64,000 nt of DNA from Parabacteroides acidifaciens (GCF_003363715.1 NZ_QREV01000014.1:1-64000); one strand, 5' to 3'; positions 8,564-19,030 are shown, counted from the first letter of the stretch. The notes: a model not told the origin generated them from the letters alone. Made by a program: numbers and translations.

Positions 8564-11335
8564 CTATTCTAACCTCAATATGCCCAAGGAAGACGGGATA
8601 TGGAAATCCGGTTCGGTCGCTTCGGGCACAATCCAGGAAGACCAGATCACCTGGTCATCCTTATTTCCGAAATAATCCGCCCGGTAAACGCCCATGCGAA
8701 TCTCGCCTTCCGGAGAAACCAGCCCTAAATCTTTTAATGATTTCAATGAAAGGGAACCTTCCACACGGTAAGAATCCTTACCGATATAAGTAGCCACTTT
8801 CAAATCTTTAAAGTTCCAACTGCCATCAAACTTCCGGTAGTGATGCGCTTCATAGTCCATCACCTTGCCCTGCGGGTCGATCTCTGCACAATAGTAGGTT
8901 TTCATTTCCGGATCTTTGCTAAAGAAAAATTCAACGCGGTCGCTGCTTCCGACGGAAGCCTCCGTCTTTTCGTTGTTATATACCAAAGTCGTATCGGACA
9001 CTTCATACAGGAAATACAGGTTCTTTTTATCGTGGCAGACATAAAAAGCCGTGCTGTCTTTCACCGCTCCATCCCAAGGAGCGATAAGCCCGCGTACGGC
9101 AGATGGGATATTCCAGTCGTCGCTCTTTCCATCGACTTTTATGCCTTTGACAAACGGAGCACGGATAAACGGATGAATAGAAATGCTCTTTCCCAGCGGA
9201 TGACTGGAAGGGAATACGATTTTCACATCCCGGCCGTTGATGTTAAGTGATAAGCTAATTTGTTTATGCGTCGGATCGGCAGCCTCGACATGCCAGTCGC
9301 CACGATCCCGGCGGAACATATAAATGCCCGGTGTCAGGATATCCACTTGCAGGTCATACCGCAAGTCCAGCTTTTGCGGTTCATACGCCGTCACATAAAA
9401 ACAACCGCCGAGGCCGACAGCCTGAACCGACCGGTCGTTGCGGATCACCTCTATATCCTGTGTGGAGAAAGCCGCCGTCTTTTCAGCAGAAGAGGCAGGA
9501 AGGATCAGGTATTGGTAGCCGGCATTATCCGCCCTTCCATGCTCGATATGCAAACCGACGATCTCACCCTCCACGGTTGCAGGTGCATACGAGCCCATAA
9601 AATCGCACCAACGACCGGAGCGCTTTTCCGAAACAGCCACACAGGTAGCCGGCTGCAACACGATATAGCCTGTATTATCATGGAAGAACCGCTGCTTTTC
9701 CGGAGAAGAGGTGTAAGTCCCGTTTACCGGAACCCAGCCTTTATGCTCATAACGAAGCAAATCGCCATGCTTGACACGCTGGTCAATGGAGGTTGTAACA
9801 GCCAATGTACTGTCCGAATGGATACCGGCACCGAGACAAAGAACATAATCATCGGTAAAGATCCACGACTTACGGGCCTGCAATCCGTCACGGTCCAGGA
9901 CCATGGCCGTCATACCCGTATGCCCGTCCGTCACGCCTCCGACAAAAGCCGTCTTATTCCGCACATGCTCCCCATAACGGAAAAAGGCGGGAACGGGAGC
10001 ATCGCTCTCATAGGAGGTGATACCCGGTATCTTGCGCCAATCCCAGAACGGGAAAATATTCAGATACTCATCACCCCGGCAATAGGTATAGAGCGCACCG
10101 TCCGCCATATAGAAACCTTTCAGGTTATCTTCATTAATAAGTTCCGTCCCGATCACCCGCCAGGAGGCCATCTTGACGGAAGCCATCCAGGCCGGAGAGC
10201 GATGGATGGTCTGGTCCGAATCCCAGAAATGCTTATGTCCGGTAAAGCGGCTCCCCTCCTTTTCGGGAGCATAGTTGTCTTGAAGGAAATCGTTCATCCG
10301 GCTGATATCTTCCGCCCCGCTTCCCCGCATCAGGGCATTTGTCGCAAACGCCAGACTGAATGCCTTATGAATCTGTCCGCTATGGAAAAGTTGGCGGTCA
10401 AGCGCATTGATATCCATGTAGCCTCGCCAGACAATCCAGCGATAGCCGTTCAGCAGGAAAGAATTCAGGATATCCTGCTGTTCCTTGTTCAAGGCAAAAA
10501 CCGTTCCGGCAAACAGACCGGAGAAGGAACTCATCTCAGTCAGGAAGGCCAAGCCGTAATTGCCGAACTGCTGCTGTGGCCCGTGCTGATGGAAACTCCA
10601 GTCACTTCTGATCCCTTCCTGCGTCCCGATCGTGATCTCGGAAACAATCGTATCGCGGGCAGCCTTCACCAGTTCAAAATCGTCCTGCAGCAAACCGCGT
10701 ATCAGTACGTTTCCGGCCAACCACACTTTGTTTTGCCCCGTCATTCCGAACTTGGCATTCTCCATCACTTCGATGGCTGCCGCCTTTTCCTTCGCATCCA
10801 ATTCGTTTTTCATCAAGAGGAAAGCCGGACCCAATGTTTTGGGAATCCCGATTTCGTTGTACCACCAGTTCTTGCAAACCGGCTTCTCGCGAAACCAATA
10901 GCCGAAGGCCTGATGAATGACTGTTTGGAGTTTAGGCCCCCAATGGCAATCGCCGTCTTCCGCCATGTAGAGTTTGGCAAGTTCCAATACCCTGTCGGCA
11001 TGTGCCTTGACTGACCAGCCCGACCGCTTCTGGTCGTTATAATCGATATCCGGCCAGGAACCGTCCTCCCGGATCGTTTCCATATAGGCCGTTATCTTTT
11101 CTATGTTAAATGGATAACGCTGGTGGAGCTCCACGACCACCTGGTCGGCTATCTCTGTTTCCGGTTGGATGCCGGACAGGAGCTCAACCAAAGAGGCCGT
11201 CCCGTCATCGTTCGAGACCAAAGACCGGATATAGTTTTGTTGAAGCCGCTCCAACTCCTGTTGCGGTGTTTGTGCGAACAAAGGGATCGCTACAAGAGAG
11301 AACAAAAAGACGGAAACTTTATTTCGTACATTCAT
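8564..11335 (-). CDS. Polysaccharide lyase family 8-like enzyme with C-terminal CBM9-like domain
   Basis: This is a 923-residue secreted enzyme with a signal peptide at 1-21 ([13 protein letters not shown]). The alpha/alpha-barrel at about 25-380 carries PL8-type catalytic segments: [10 protein letters not shown] (156-165), [15 protein letters not shown] (247-261, catalytic His and Tyr) and a later arginine in [10 protein letters not shown] beta-sandwich region follows. The last 190 or so residues (from [14 protein letters not shown]) resemble a family 9-like carbohydrate-binding domain. PL8 enzymes cleave uronic-acid polymers such as hyaluronan, chondroitin or xanthan; the substrate cannot be read from sequence. 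Its ATG is only nine bases after glpF, so it may be the last gene of the glycerol operon, an odd pairing. Confidence 0.82.
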   Translation of the reverse strand: MNVRNKVSVFLFSLVAIPLFAQTPQQELERLQQNYIRSLVSNDDGTASLVELLSGIQPETEIADQVVVELHQRYPFNIEKITAYMETIREDGSWPDIDYNDQKRSGWSVKAHADRVLELAKLYMAEDGDCHWGPKLQTVIHQAFGYWFREKPVCKNWWYNEIGIPKTLGPAFLLMKNELDAKEKAAAIEVMENAKFGMTGQNKVWLAGNVLIRGLLQDDFELVKAARDTIVSEITIGTQEGIRSDWSFHQHGPQQQFGNYGLAFLTEMSSFSGLFAGTVFALNKEQQDILNSFLLNGYRWIVWRGYMDINALDRQLFHSGQIHKAFSLAFATNALMRGSGAEDISRMNDFLQDNYAPEKEGSRFTGHKHFWDSDQTIHRSPAWMASVKMASWRVIGTELINEDNLKGFYMADGALYTYCRGDEYLNIFPFWDWRKIPGITSYESDAPVPAFFRYGEHVRNKTAFVGGVTDGHTGMTAMVLDRDGLQARKSWIFTDDYVLCLGAGIHSDSTLAVTTSIDQRVKHGDLLRYEHKGWVPVNGTYTSSPEKQRFFHDNTGYIVLQPATCVAVSEKRSGRWCDFMGSYAPATVEGEIVGLHIEHGRADNAGYQYLILPASSAEKTAAFSTQDIEVIRNDRSVQAVGLGGCFYVTAYEPQKLDLRYDLQVDILTPGIYMFRRDRGDWHVEAADPTHKQISLSLNINGRDVKIVFPSSHPLGKSISIHPFIRAPFVKGIKVDGKSDDWNIPSAVRGLIAPWDGAVKDSTAFYVCHDKKNLYFLYEVSDTTLVYNNEKTEASVGSSDRVEFFFSKDPEMKTYYCAEIDPQGKVMDYEAHHYRKFDGSWNFKDLKVATYIGKDSYRVEGSLSLKSLKDLGLVSPEGEIRMGVYRADYFGNKDDQVIWSSWIVPEATEPDFHIPSSLGILRLE

Positions 11336-11344
11336 GGTATATAA

Positions 11345-12082
11345 TTATAGAATATAGTATAACATAGCTGCTACGGCCGCCCCGGCAATCGGTCCCAACA
11401 CCGGAATCCAGGCATATCCCCATTGGCTGCCGCCTTTTCCTTTTATCGGCAGAAGGGCATGCATGCAACGGGGAGCCAAATCGCGGGCCGGATTAATCGC
11501 ATAACCTGTCGGGCCGCCCAGCGACAACCCGATCACCCAGACCGTAAACGCCACCGGCAACGCCCCTACGGAGCCCAAACCGATCGGCAACGTACTGTTG
11601 CTATCCTTCAACGCTAATTCGCCGCCCGTGATATAGAACACGACAAACATCAGGGCAAAAGTCCCGACCGCCTCCGTCAGGAAATTAATCGCCGGATGGC
11701 GGATGGCCGGACTGGTACAGAACACGCCCAATATGGCATCCGGATCGTCCGTCGCCTCAAAATGGTCTTTATAAACAAGCCAGACTAAAAGCGCACCTAA
11801 AGCCGCTCCCAACATCTGGGCAATCACATACTGGCAAACGTCGCACCAGGGAAACGTCCCCCCGATAGCCAACCCGATGGAAACCGCCGGATTGAGATGC
11901 GCCCCGCTATACGGCCCGGCCACCACCACTCCGATAAACACACCCAAAGCCCAGGCTGTCGTTATCGCCATCCAGCCGGCGCCATGCCCTTTGGTCTTAC
12001 CGAGGCATACATTTGCTACAACGCCTCCTCCCATCAGGATCAGAAGCATGGTTCCTAATAATTCTGCTATAAATGGAGTCAC
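11345..12082 (-). CDS. glpF: Glycerol facilitator (aquaporin family)
   Basis: GlpF is an inner-membrane channel for glycerol entry. The 245-residue protein has about six membrane spans and both family motifs: GAHLNPAVS near residue 67 and INPARDLAPR near 202. Aspartate after the second NPAR is typical of glycerol-conducting rather than water-only channels. It lies 53 bases after glpK on the same strand. The gap holds an AT-rich simple repeat. Confidence 0.93.
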   Translation of the reverse strand: MTPFIAELLGTMLLILMGGGVVANVCLGKTKGHGAGWMAITTAWALGVFIGVVVAGPYSGAHLNPAVSIGLAIGGTFPWCDVCQYVIAQMLGAALGALLVWLVYKDHFEATDDPDAILGVFCTSPAIRHPAINFLTEAVGTFALMFVVFYITGGELALKDSNSTLPIGLGSVGALPVAFTVWVIGLSLGGPTGYAINPARDLAPRCMHALLPIKGKGGSQWGYAWIPVLGPIAGAAVAAMLYYIL

Positions 12083-12089
12083 AGTTATT

Positions 12090-12135
12090 TGAATTATGAA
12101 TTTTGAATTATGAATTAAGAGTTAACTTTCAACTC
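12090..12135. repeat. AT-rich intergenic simple repeat with small hairpin
   Basis: The word gaattatgaatt occurs twice around ttt, followed by gagttaactttcaactc, which can form a weak hairpin. Similar words recur in other gaps of this window (near 17758-17805, 29873-29912 and 34515-34545). Confidence 0.5.
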
Positions 12136-13635
12136 TCAAGTTGCCCAGTTTAAGGATCTTCCCACCGCCTTATGCCATTCGGAGAGCAAGGCTTCGGCCG
12201 TCTCTTCATGCATTTCGGCACTGAAGATATTGTCCAACGACCATTGATCCTTCAACTCGTCGACATCTTTCCAGTAATCGATAGCAAGCCCCGCCAGATA
12301 AGCGGCACCCAAAGCAGTCGTCTCCAACACCCGCGGACGTACCACCGGGCAACGGCAGATATCCGCCTGGAACTGCATCAGGAAATTATTGGCAATCGCA
12401 CCGCCGTCCACACGTATCTCTTTCGGCTTGGCATGTATATCGTTTTCCATGGCCATCAGGACATCGTAGACCTGGTAGCAAATACCTTCGAGAGCGGCAC
12501 GGGTCAGATGGGCGACACTCGTCCCACGCGTAATGCCGATGATCGCACCGCGGGCATACTGATCCCAATAAGGAGCCCCCAAGCCGGTCAATGCCGGGAC
12601 AAAATAAACCCCTCCGTTATCTGGTACGGAATTGGCCAATTGTTCTGTTATGGCAGCACTCTGTATCACACCCAACTCATCACGCAACCACTGTACGACA
12701 GCCCCACCGACAAAGACACTGCCTTCCAGGGCATACGTCACCTTGCCGTCCAGCTTCCAGGCAATCGTCGTCAATAGGTTGTTCTGCGACAGAACCGGGC
12801 GGCTTCCCGTATTCAGGATCATGAAACAGCCCGTCCCGTAAGTTGTCTTGATCATGCCGATATCCGTACAAAGCTGTCCGAACAAGGCGGCCTGCTGGTC
12901 GCCCGCCATACCGGACACCGGAATACCGGTCTTGAAAATAGGCGTAGAAGTCTCGCAATAGACTTCGCTGCTGCTTTTCACTTCGGGCATCATCGAGGCC
13001 GGAATATGGAAAAGCTCGAGCAGTTCATTGTCCCACTCCTGCGTATGGATGTTGAACAGCATTGTGCGGGAAGCATTCGTGATGTCCGTAATAAATTCCG
13101 TCCCGCGCGTCAGCTTCCAGACCAGCCAGGAATCGACCGTTCCGAAACAGAGCTCTCCACGTTCAGCCCGCTCGCGGACACCTTTCACATGATCCAGGAT
13201 CCAGCGTATCTTAGTTGCGGAAAAATAGGCATCAATCACCAAGCCTGTCTTTTGCTGGATCATCGAAGCATATCCCTGTGCCTTCAACTGCTCGCAATAA
13301 TCGGCCGTACGCCGGTCTTGCCAGACGATGGCGTTATAGACCGGGAAACCGGTTTCGCGATCCCATATGATCGTCGTTTCACGCTGGTTGGCAATACCGA
13401 TACAAGCGATATGGGTATCCGTCACATCCGCTTTTGCCATCGCTTCCTTGATGGCGGACGACTGCGTGTACCAGATCTCGTTCGGATCATGCTCCACCCA
13501 GCCGGGTTTAGGAAAATACTGCTGAAATGTTTTCTGCGCCAGTGTGATGATAGCCCCTTGGTGGTTGAAAAGGATCGCCCTTGAAGAGGTTGTTCCCTGG
13601 TCGATAGCCAGCACATATTTATTTCTGAAATTCAT
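12136..13635 (-). CDS. glpK: Glycerol kinase
   Basis: GlpK phosphorylates glycerol to sn-glycerol 3-phosphate with ATP. The 499-residue FGGY-family protein has the N-terminal phosphate loop [14 protein letters not shown], substrate residues in [15 protein letters not shown], the [13 protein letters not shown] segment and the C-terminal ATP-site [16 protein letters not shown]. Length matches the bacterial family. It lies between glpD (21-base gap) and glpF, giving a complete uptake-phosphorylation-oxidation path. Confidence 0.96.
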   Translation of the reverse strand: MNFRNKYVLAIDQGTTSSRAILFNHQGAIITLAQKTFQQYFPKPGWVEHDPNEIWYTQSSAIKEAMAKADVTDTHIACIGIANQRETTIIWDRETGFPVYNAIVWQDRRTADYCEQLKAQGYASMIQQKTGLVIDAYFSATKIRWILDHVKGVRERAERGELCFGTVDSWLVWKLTRGTEFITDITNASRTMLFNIHTQEWDNELLELFHIPASMMPEVKSSSEVYCETSTPIFKTGIPVSGMAGDQQAALFGQLCTDIGMIKTTYGTGCFMILNTGSRPVLSQNNLLTTIAWKLDGKVTYALEGSVFVGGAVVQWLRDELGVIQSAAITEQLANSVPDNGGVYFVPALTGLGAPYWDQYARGAIIGITRGTSVAHLTRAALEGICYQVYDVLMAMENDIHAKPKEIRVDGGAIANNFLMQFQADICRCPVVRPRVLETTALGAAYLAGLAIDYWKDVDELKDQWSLDNIFSAEMHEETAEALLSEWHKAVGRSLNWAT

Positions 13636-13656
13636 ATCATCCGTTTCTTTTGATTA

Positions 13657-15231
13657 TCAATTCAATATATAATGGGAAGCCACCCGGTTGAAGTCGTCCA
13701 ACTGGGCTGCCTGCCAAACTTCATCTTTTCCCCGTTCTTTTGCCAGGATAGCCACAACGACAGGGGCCATCTCCATCGCGGCACGCGCATCCATAAAGAG
13801 AATACGCAGGCGACGAGCCAGCACATCTTCCAGCGTCCGCACCATTTCATTGCGGACAATCCAGACCACTTCCCCTCTGGTAAAGGCATATGCGGGATGG
13901 AGCTTCTCTCCCATTTCCGGCGAAGAGGCGACCAACGTCCGGATTTCATCGGCATCCGTTCCGTAGACATACAGAGGATCGGAGAAATCGGGGTTCGGAC
14001 GCGAGCCGTGCACAGGGTAACGTTCCGTCACACAGTCCTTTGTCGGCACATGCATATAACGGATCGCATAATCCAACGTGTCTTGTGCCATCTTTCTGTA
14101 GGTAGTCCATTTCCCTCCGATAATGGTAATTAAACCGGATTTCTCCCGGATAAGTTTATGGCTCCGGGAAATCTCTTTCGTTTTCTTACCTTCGTTGCGG
14201 GGAGCGGCAAGGGGACGGAGTCCGGCAAACACCGACAGGACATCACTCCGCTGTGGAGCGCGTGTCAGGTATTTTCCGGCGGTATCGAGTATAAACTGTA
14301 TTTCCTGTTCGAGCGCGACCGGCTCTGTTTCGGCATGGTCCATCAGCGTATCGGTCGTTCCGACCACCACCTTATTATGCCAGGGGACAGCAAAGAGCAC
14401 ACGCCCGTCGGATGTCTTGGGGATCATCACCGCACAATCGCTATCCAGGAAAGAGGCGTCGAGTATCAGGTGTACTCCCTGGCTGGGGCGGACGGTCGGA
14501 CGCTTGCCCGGTTTATCCATTTGCAGGATCTCATCGGCAAACACACCTGTCGCATTAATAACGGAACGGGCCTGAACAGAATAGACCGTTCCGGTTTCCT
14601 CATCACGCACCTGCACACCCGATATCTTCCCTTCTTCTTTCAGCAAGGAAAACACATTCATATAATTCAAAACACAGGCTCCGGCGTCGACAGCCGTACG
14701 GACCAGGTTGATCGCTAACCGCGAATCATCGAACTGCCCGTCATGATAGAGTACCCCGGCTGTCATCCCCTTACGGCGAAGCATCGGTATCGTACGGATA
14801 GCCCGCTTGGGCCCGATGCAGACAGAGCGTCCTAAGCTCAGACCACGCGCCATCAAATCATAGAGCACCAGTCCGATTGTATAAAAAGGCCCTTCCCACC
14901 AACGGTAGCAAGGGATCAAGAAGAGCTGGTCTTTCACCAGGTGGGGAGCATTCCGGCGGAGCAACCCCCGCTCGCGCAACGCTTCACGAACCAAAGCGAC
15001 ATCGCCTTGTGCCAGATAACGGACACCTCCATGCACCAGTTTCGTACTCCGGCTGGAAGTTCCCTTCGTGAAGTCCGAGCGTTCAAACAAAGCGACACTG
15101 TATCCGCGGGTGGCAGCATCCAGTGCCACACCCAGACCGGTAGCACCGCCGCCAATCACGACAAAATCAAAGATATTGTCCTTGTCATTTAATTGAGAAA
15201 TAATAGTCTCACGTTTCATATCCCGCGTCAT
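13657..15231 (-). CDS. glpD: Aerobic-type glycerol-3-phosphate dehydrogenase
   Basis: This FAD enzyme oxidises sn-glycerol 3-phosphate to dihydroxyacetone phosphate at the inner membrane, feeding quinones. The 524-residue protein has the dinucleotide-binding motif VIGGGATGLGVALDAATRG (about 26-44), then SRSTKLVHGGVRYL, and the C-terminal GlpA/GlpD alpha domain (from about 390). The start at 15231 (MTRDMKRE) leaves about nine bases of leader from the predicted promoter; the ATG at 15219 would give about 21 and is equally possible. First gene of the glp operon. Confidence 0.94.
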   Translation of the reverse strand: MTRDMKRETIISQLNDKDNIFDFVVIGGGATGLGVALDAATRGYSVALFERSDFTKGTSSRSTKLVHGGVRYLAQGDVALVREALRERGLLRRNAPHLVKDQLFLIPCYRWWEGPFYTIGLVLYDLMARGLSLGRSVCIGPKRAIRTIPMLRRKGMTAGVLYHDGQFDDSRLAINLVRTAVDAGACVLNYMNVFSLLKEEGKISGVQVRDEETGTVYSVQARSVINATGVFADEILQMDKPGKRPTVRPSQGVHLILDASFLDSDCAVMIPKTSDGRVLFAVPWHNKVVVGTTDTLMDHAETEPVALEQEIQFILDTAGKYLTRAPQRSDVLSVFAGLRPLAAPRNEGKKTKEISRSHKLIREKSGLITIIGGKWTTYRKMAQDTLDYAIRYMHVPTKDCVTERYPVHGSRPNPDFSDPLYVYGTDADEIRTLVASSPEMGEKLHPAYAFTRGEVVWIVRNEMVRTLEDVLARRLRILFMDARAAMEMAPVVVAILAKERGKDEVWQAAQLDDFNRVASHYILN

Positions 15232-15247
15232 TAGAAGTTAACACTCA

Positions 15248-15255
15248 CAAATCTA
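15248..15255 (-). promoter_or_regulatory. -7 promoter box of the glpDKF operon
   Basis: The minus strand reads TAGATTTG (TAnnTTTG), with transcription predicted to start near 15241. No clear -33 TTTG at the usual distance. Confidence 0.5.
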
Positions 15256-15314
15256 ACAAATATTTTCCAGAAACGGACAGGATAAGAAACTAAATTAACA
15301 CAGTAAGGGATTAT

Positions 15315-15375
15315 AAAAAATGGCTCCTGTCTGAAAAAATATCGGACAGGAGCCGTTTTTTTTCAGACAGGAGCC
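15315..15375 (-). terminator. Terminator of the penicillin-binding protein gene with a duplicated arm
   Basis: On the minus strand two copies of ggctcctgtc (complements of 15366-15375 and 15345-15354) precede one copy of gacaggagcc (complement of 15322-15331) and then a run of T. Either left arm can pair with the right arm, giving two mutually exclusive 10-bp stems. It lies just after the mrcA stop and ends about 60 bases before the glpD promoter. Confidence 0.75.
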
Positions 15376-15401
15376 ATTTTTTCTCAGACAAGTATTAAAA
15401 T

Positions 15402-17747
15402 TTACTCGAACATCTTATCTATGCCCCCGACATCCGTCGGCGTTTGTTTACGCTCTTCTTCGGTGGTCATCTTGCAGGGATTCTGATATTGTTCGGGGAT
15501 TTCAAAGTCTTCTTCCTGCGAATAGCCCAATGTCTTGTCGGCATAGACTTTCTGCATATAAAGTCCATAAATCGGCAACGCCATGCTGGCGCCCTGGCCT
15601 TCGGACATACGGTCGAAGTGGATGGAACGGTCCTCACCGCCTACCCAGACTCCGGATACCAAGCTCGGTGTGAAGCCCATAAACCAGCCGTCGGAGTTGT
15701 TCTGCGTCGTACCGGTCTTTCCTCCCATCGGCGCCTTGATGCCATAACGGAAACGGACACGGCTACCGGTACCGCCGTCTATTACGTTTTTCAGCATATG
15801 GAGCATCTTATAGGAAGCATCTTCCGTCAACACTTCGCTCATCTGCGGGTTGAAGTTCGCAATCGTATTTCCATAGGAATCTTCTATGCGAGTGATATAC
15901 AGCGGTTCGACACGGATACCTTTATTGGCAAATGTCGTATAAGCACTCACCATCTCGCCGACCGACACATCCGGCGTACCCAGACAGATAGAGATCACAG
16001 GGTCCATCTCGTTCTTCAAGCCGAACGAATGCAACAAGCGGACAAACGTATAAGGAGACAACTGCCCCATCAACCAGGCCGTCACCCAATTGTCGGAGTT
16101 CTGCAACCCCCACTGTACGGAAACCATCTCGCCGACACGTTTCTTATTCGCATTACGCGGTTCCCAAAGCCGTCCGTTCTCGTCCGTCAGACGTTGCTGC
16201 ACGTGCAGCATCTCGTCGCAGGGGCTGATCCCTTCGATCATCGCCAGCGAATAGAGGAAGGGTTTGATAGTCGAACCGATCTGGCGGCGTCCGCCGTTGA
16301 CCATATCATACTGGAAATCGTTATAATCGATTCCCCCGACATAGGCTTTCACATAGCCGGTACGCGGGTCCATCGACATAAAGCCGGTACGCAAGAAACT
16401 TTTATAATAGCGGATCGAATCCAACGGAGACATAACCGTATCGATCTCTCCGCCCCAACTGAACACGCGCATTTCGGCAGGCTCATTGAAAGCAGCCTTT
16501 ATCTCTTTCTCGCTCGCTCCCGCACTTTTCATCGACCGGTAACGGTCGGTCTGGTGCATGGCGCGCATAAAAATCGTATCGACCTCGCCCTGACGCAAAT
16601 CGCGGGAGAACGGAGCGTAGTTCTTTCCTTTTTTCTCTTTGAAGAAAGCATCTTGCAAATAGCCTCCGATATGTTCACGGACAGCCTCCTCGGCATACTG
16701 CTGCATGCGTGAATCGATAGTCGTATATATCTTCAGACCGTCGGTGTACAGGTTATAGAACTCTCCGTCCGGTCTCTTGTTCTTGTTACACCAGCCATAT
16801 GCAGGATTTGTTTCCCAGGCAAGCGAATCTTCCCTGAACTGCTGCATCTGCCAGCCCCGGTAGTTCTTGCGTTCGGGCTTTTTTGCCGTCAACGTCAGGC
16901 GCAGGTATTCGCGGAAATAGGGAGCCAGGCCATCTTTATGGTCCATACGGCTGAAATGCAGGGTCAACGGCAAGGCTTTCAACGAATCGCACTCGGCCTG
17001 CGAGAGATAACCGGCTTTCAACATCTGGTCCAACACCGTGTTCCGGCGTCCACGCGTCCGCTCGCTGTGGCGCTTCGGATTAAAATAGGACGGGTTCTTA
17101 CACATCCCGACAAGCGTTGCCGCCTCTTCCGTCTTTAAATCTTTGGGAGTCTTGCCGAAATAGACACGGGCGGCCGACTGGATACCGACGGCATTATAAA
17201 GGAAGTCGAACTTATTCAGATACATATTGATAATCTCTTCCTTCGTATAGAAACGTTCCAGCTGGACAGCGATCACCCATTCGATCGGCTTCTGGAACAA
17301 GCGTTCCATCACGTTGTCGGCACTCGGCGAAAACAACTGTTTTGCCAGCTGCTGTGTGATAGTACTACCGCCACCGCCGCTCTTCTGCATCAGAAGACCA
17401 CGTTTGACAACTGCGCGAAACAATCCCTGCGCGTCGATACCGCTGTGTTCGGCAAAGCGAACATCTTCGGTGGCAATCAACGCCTTCACCAGATCAGGCG
17501 ATAAATCGTTATAGTTGACGAAAATACGGTTATCCTGACTGTGGGCATAGGTGCTGAGTGTCTTTCCATCGGAAGATATTACCTGTGAAGCATATTTATC
17601 AATCGGATTTTCAAGCTGTTCGACCGGAGGCATATAGCCTATCGAACCATTGGCGATTGCCGAGAACAGCAAAACTACGACACCTACTGCTGCAGCAAAC
17701 AGCACCCAAAATGAAATTATGATACCTTTTGTTACCTTTGAAGCCAT
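15402..17747 (-). CDS. mrcA: Class A penicillin-binding protein 1A (bifunctional)
   Basis: This enzyme builds peptidoglycan in the periplasm, with glycosyltransferase and transpeptidase activities. The 781-residue protein has an N-terminal membrane anchor (IIISFWVLFAAAVGVVVLLF) and glycosyltransferase motifs EDVRFAEHSGID and GGGSTITQQLAKQLF (about 92-140). Its transpeptidase motifs are GSTIKPF (SxxK, about 492), SDN (about 555) and KTGTTQ (about 682). Domain order and length are typical. It is a single gene with a nearby promoter and a strong terminator. The symbol could equally be ponA. Confidence 0.94.
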   Translation of the reverse strand: MASKVTKGIIISFWVLFAAAVGVVVLLFSAIANGSIGYMPPVEQLENPIDKYASQVISSDGKTLSTYAHSQDNRIFVNYNDLSPDLVKALIATEDVRFAEHSGIDAQGLFRAVVKRGLLMQKSGGGGSTITQQLAKQLFSPSADNVMERLFQKPIEWVIAVQLERFYTKEEIINMYLNKFDFLYNAVGIQSAARVYFGKTPKDLKTEEAATLVGMCKNPSYFNPKRHSERTRGRRNTVLDQMLKAGYLSQAECDSLKALPLTLHFSRMDHKDGLAPYFREYLRLTLTAKKPERKNYRGWQMQQFREDSLAWETNPAYGWCNKNKRPDGEFYNLYTDGLKIYTTIDSRMQQYAEEAVREHIGGYLQDAFFKEKKGKNYAPFSRDLRQGEVDTIFMRAMHQTDRYRSMKSAGASEKEIKAAFNEPAEMRVFSWGGEIDTVMSPLDSIRYYKSFLRTGFMSMDPRTGYVKAYVGGIDYNDFQYDMVNGGRRQIGSTIKPFLYSLAMIEGISPCDEMLHVQQRLTDENGRLWEPRNANKKRVGEMVSVQWGLQNSDNWVTAWLMGQLSPYTFVRLLHSFGLKNEMDPVISICLGTPDVSVGEMVSAYTTFANKGIRVEPLYITRIEDSYGNTIANFNPQMSEVLTEDASYKMLHMLKNVIDGGTGSRVRFRYGIKAPMGGKTGTTQNNSDGWFMGFTPSLVSGVWVGGEDRSIHFDRMSEGQGASMALPIYGLYMQKVYADKTLGYSQEEDFEIPEQYQNPCKMTTEEERKQTPTDVGGIDKMFE

Positions 17748-17814
17748 TTCTTGTTAATTGAAAAATTGAGAATTGAAAAACAGTATCCAACTCTCAATAA
17801 ATTGCATTGAGCCA

Positions 17815-17822
17815 CAAAGGTA
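17815..17822 (-). promoter_or_regulatory. -7 promoter box of mrcA
   Basis: The minus strand reads TACCTTTG (TAnnTTTG), about 67 bases before the ATG, with a TTTG 15 bases upstream (shorter than the usual spacing). Confidence 0.5.
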
Positions 17823-17899
17823 ATAATTTATAGAACACAAACAGATAATTTTCAATTCCCAATTAACAAACCTTTCAAAGTGCCCTTACCGAGTGTATA

Positions 17900-18946
17900 T
17901 TAAACCAAATATTTAGCCAACAAATAACCGCCTCCAAGCAACCAGATATACAACACCGCAGCCAGGATGAAAGGTTTCGCACCGGCCTTTTTAAACTTCT
18001 CGATGCTGGTTTCCGCACCTAACGCCGTCATAGCCATCGTTAACATAAATGTATCCACATTATTAATCCCGTCTACAACCGCATGGGGAAGCAAATCAAA
18101 AGAGTTAAAGCCGATCACGGCCAGGAACCCGAATGCAAACCAGGGAATCGTTATCTTGCCGCGTTTCGCAACGCCGGCCCCTTTCACTCCATTGGAAACA
18201 GCTTTCACAGCGGTACGTGCCAAAGCCAAACTCATGATCACCAATACGGGAGCTAACATCATGACACGGATCATCTTCACGATAATGGCTGTATCCGAAA
18301 TCTCTTTTCCCATTGCATTGCCGGCACCTACTACATGCGCCACTTCATGCAGGGTCGACCCGGTATAAAGTCCCATCTGTTCAGGTGTCAGATCCAGAAT
18401 GCCGGAACGGTACATCGCCGGATAGATAAACATGGACAAAGTCCCGAAGATAACGACAGTCGAGACGGCAACAGCAGTTTTATGTGGTTCGCTTTTTACC
18501 ACCGGTTCAGCTCCCAATACGGCTGCCGCACCGCAAATGGCACTACCCGTAGAGGTCAGCAAAGCCAAATCCCGGTCCATCTTCATCAGCCGTCCGACAA
18601 ACAGGCCGATAAAAATCGTAGCCGTCACGATTATCGTATCGATCAGGATGGCAGGAAGCCCGATTGCGACCACACTCTGGAATGTCAACCGGAAACCATA
18701 CAGCACGATACCGGCACGCAACACCTGTTTCGTACAGAACAGTATTCCCGGCACCCATGTCTCCGGCAAATGGTTACGCAAGCTGTTCGCATATATCATA
18801 CCCAATATGATACCGACAATCAGCGGGCTGAAAGAAAGGTTCTTGACAAAAGGAAATTCCGCTATATAGAAAGCAGAACAAGAGAAGAGAGCTATCAACA
18901 GAATACCATGAAGTACGTTACTCCTTTTTTCGCTAAACATAATCAA
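17900..18946 (-). CDS. YeiH-family putative sulfate/sulfite exporter
   Basis: This 348-residue integral membrane protein belongs to the UPF0324/YeiH family. About ten hydrophobic segments are visible, starting with ILLIALFSCSAFYI and including GSAICGAAAVLGAEPVVKS and STLHEVAHVVGAGNAMG, both typical of the family. The assignment to sulfate or sulfite export is by family annotation, not proven here. An ATG two codons downstream (18940) is an alternative start. The gene follows a LysR regulator with a 100-base gap containing a promoter and a dyad, the usual yeiE-yeiH type pairing. Confidence 0.85.
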   Translation of the reverse strand: MIMFSEKRSNVLHGILLIALFSCSAFYIAEFPFVKNLSFSPLIVGIILGMIYANSLRNHLPETWVPGILFCTKQVLRAGIVLYGFRLTFQSVVAIGLPAILIDTIIVTATIFIGLFVGRLMKMDRDLALLTSTGSAICGAAAVLGAEPVVKSEPHKTAVAVSTVVIFGTLSMFIYPAMYRSGILDLTPEQMGLYTGSTLHEVAHVVGAGNAMGKEISDTAIIVKMIRVMMLAPVLVIMSLALARTAVKAVSNGVKGAGVAKRGKITIPWFAFGFLAVIGFNSFDLLPHAVVDGINNVDTFMLTMAMTALGAETSIEKFKKAGAKPFILAAVLYIWLLGGGYLLAKYLV

Positions 18947-18981
18947 TTAAGTTTAAAATCCATTACTTTTATAACCGGCGG

Positions 18982-18989
18982 CAAAAGTA
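18982..18989 (-). promoter_or_regulatory. -7 promoter box of the YeiH gene
   Basis: The minus strand reads TACTTTTG (TAnnTTTG), predicting transcription from about 18975 and a leader of about 30 bases. This gives the transporter its own promoter, separate from the LysR gene. Confidence 0.5.
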
Positions 18990-19011
18990 AGGCTTTTTCC
19001 CGGTATCCTTT

Positions 19012-19030
19012 CCTAATATGTTTTTATAGG
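19012..19030. promoter_or_regulatory. Candidate LysR operator upstream of the YeiH gene
   Basis: The 19-base sequence cctaatatgtttttatagg is an interrupted dyad with a T-N11-A core, as LysR proteins prefer. Its centre lies about 45 bases upstream of the predicted YeiH transcription start, a usual activator position. It is immediately after the lysR stop codon. Confidence 0.4.

Noticed and set aside
9260-11014. 584-codon frame on the plus strand opposite the PL8-like gene
   Set aside because: The minus strand encodes a well-conserved lyase with signal peptide and catalytic motifs; this frame is its antisense shadow.
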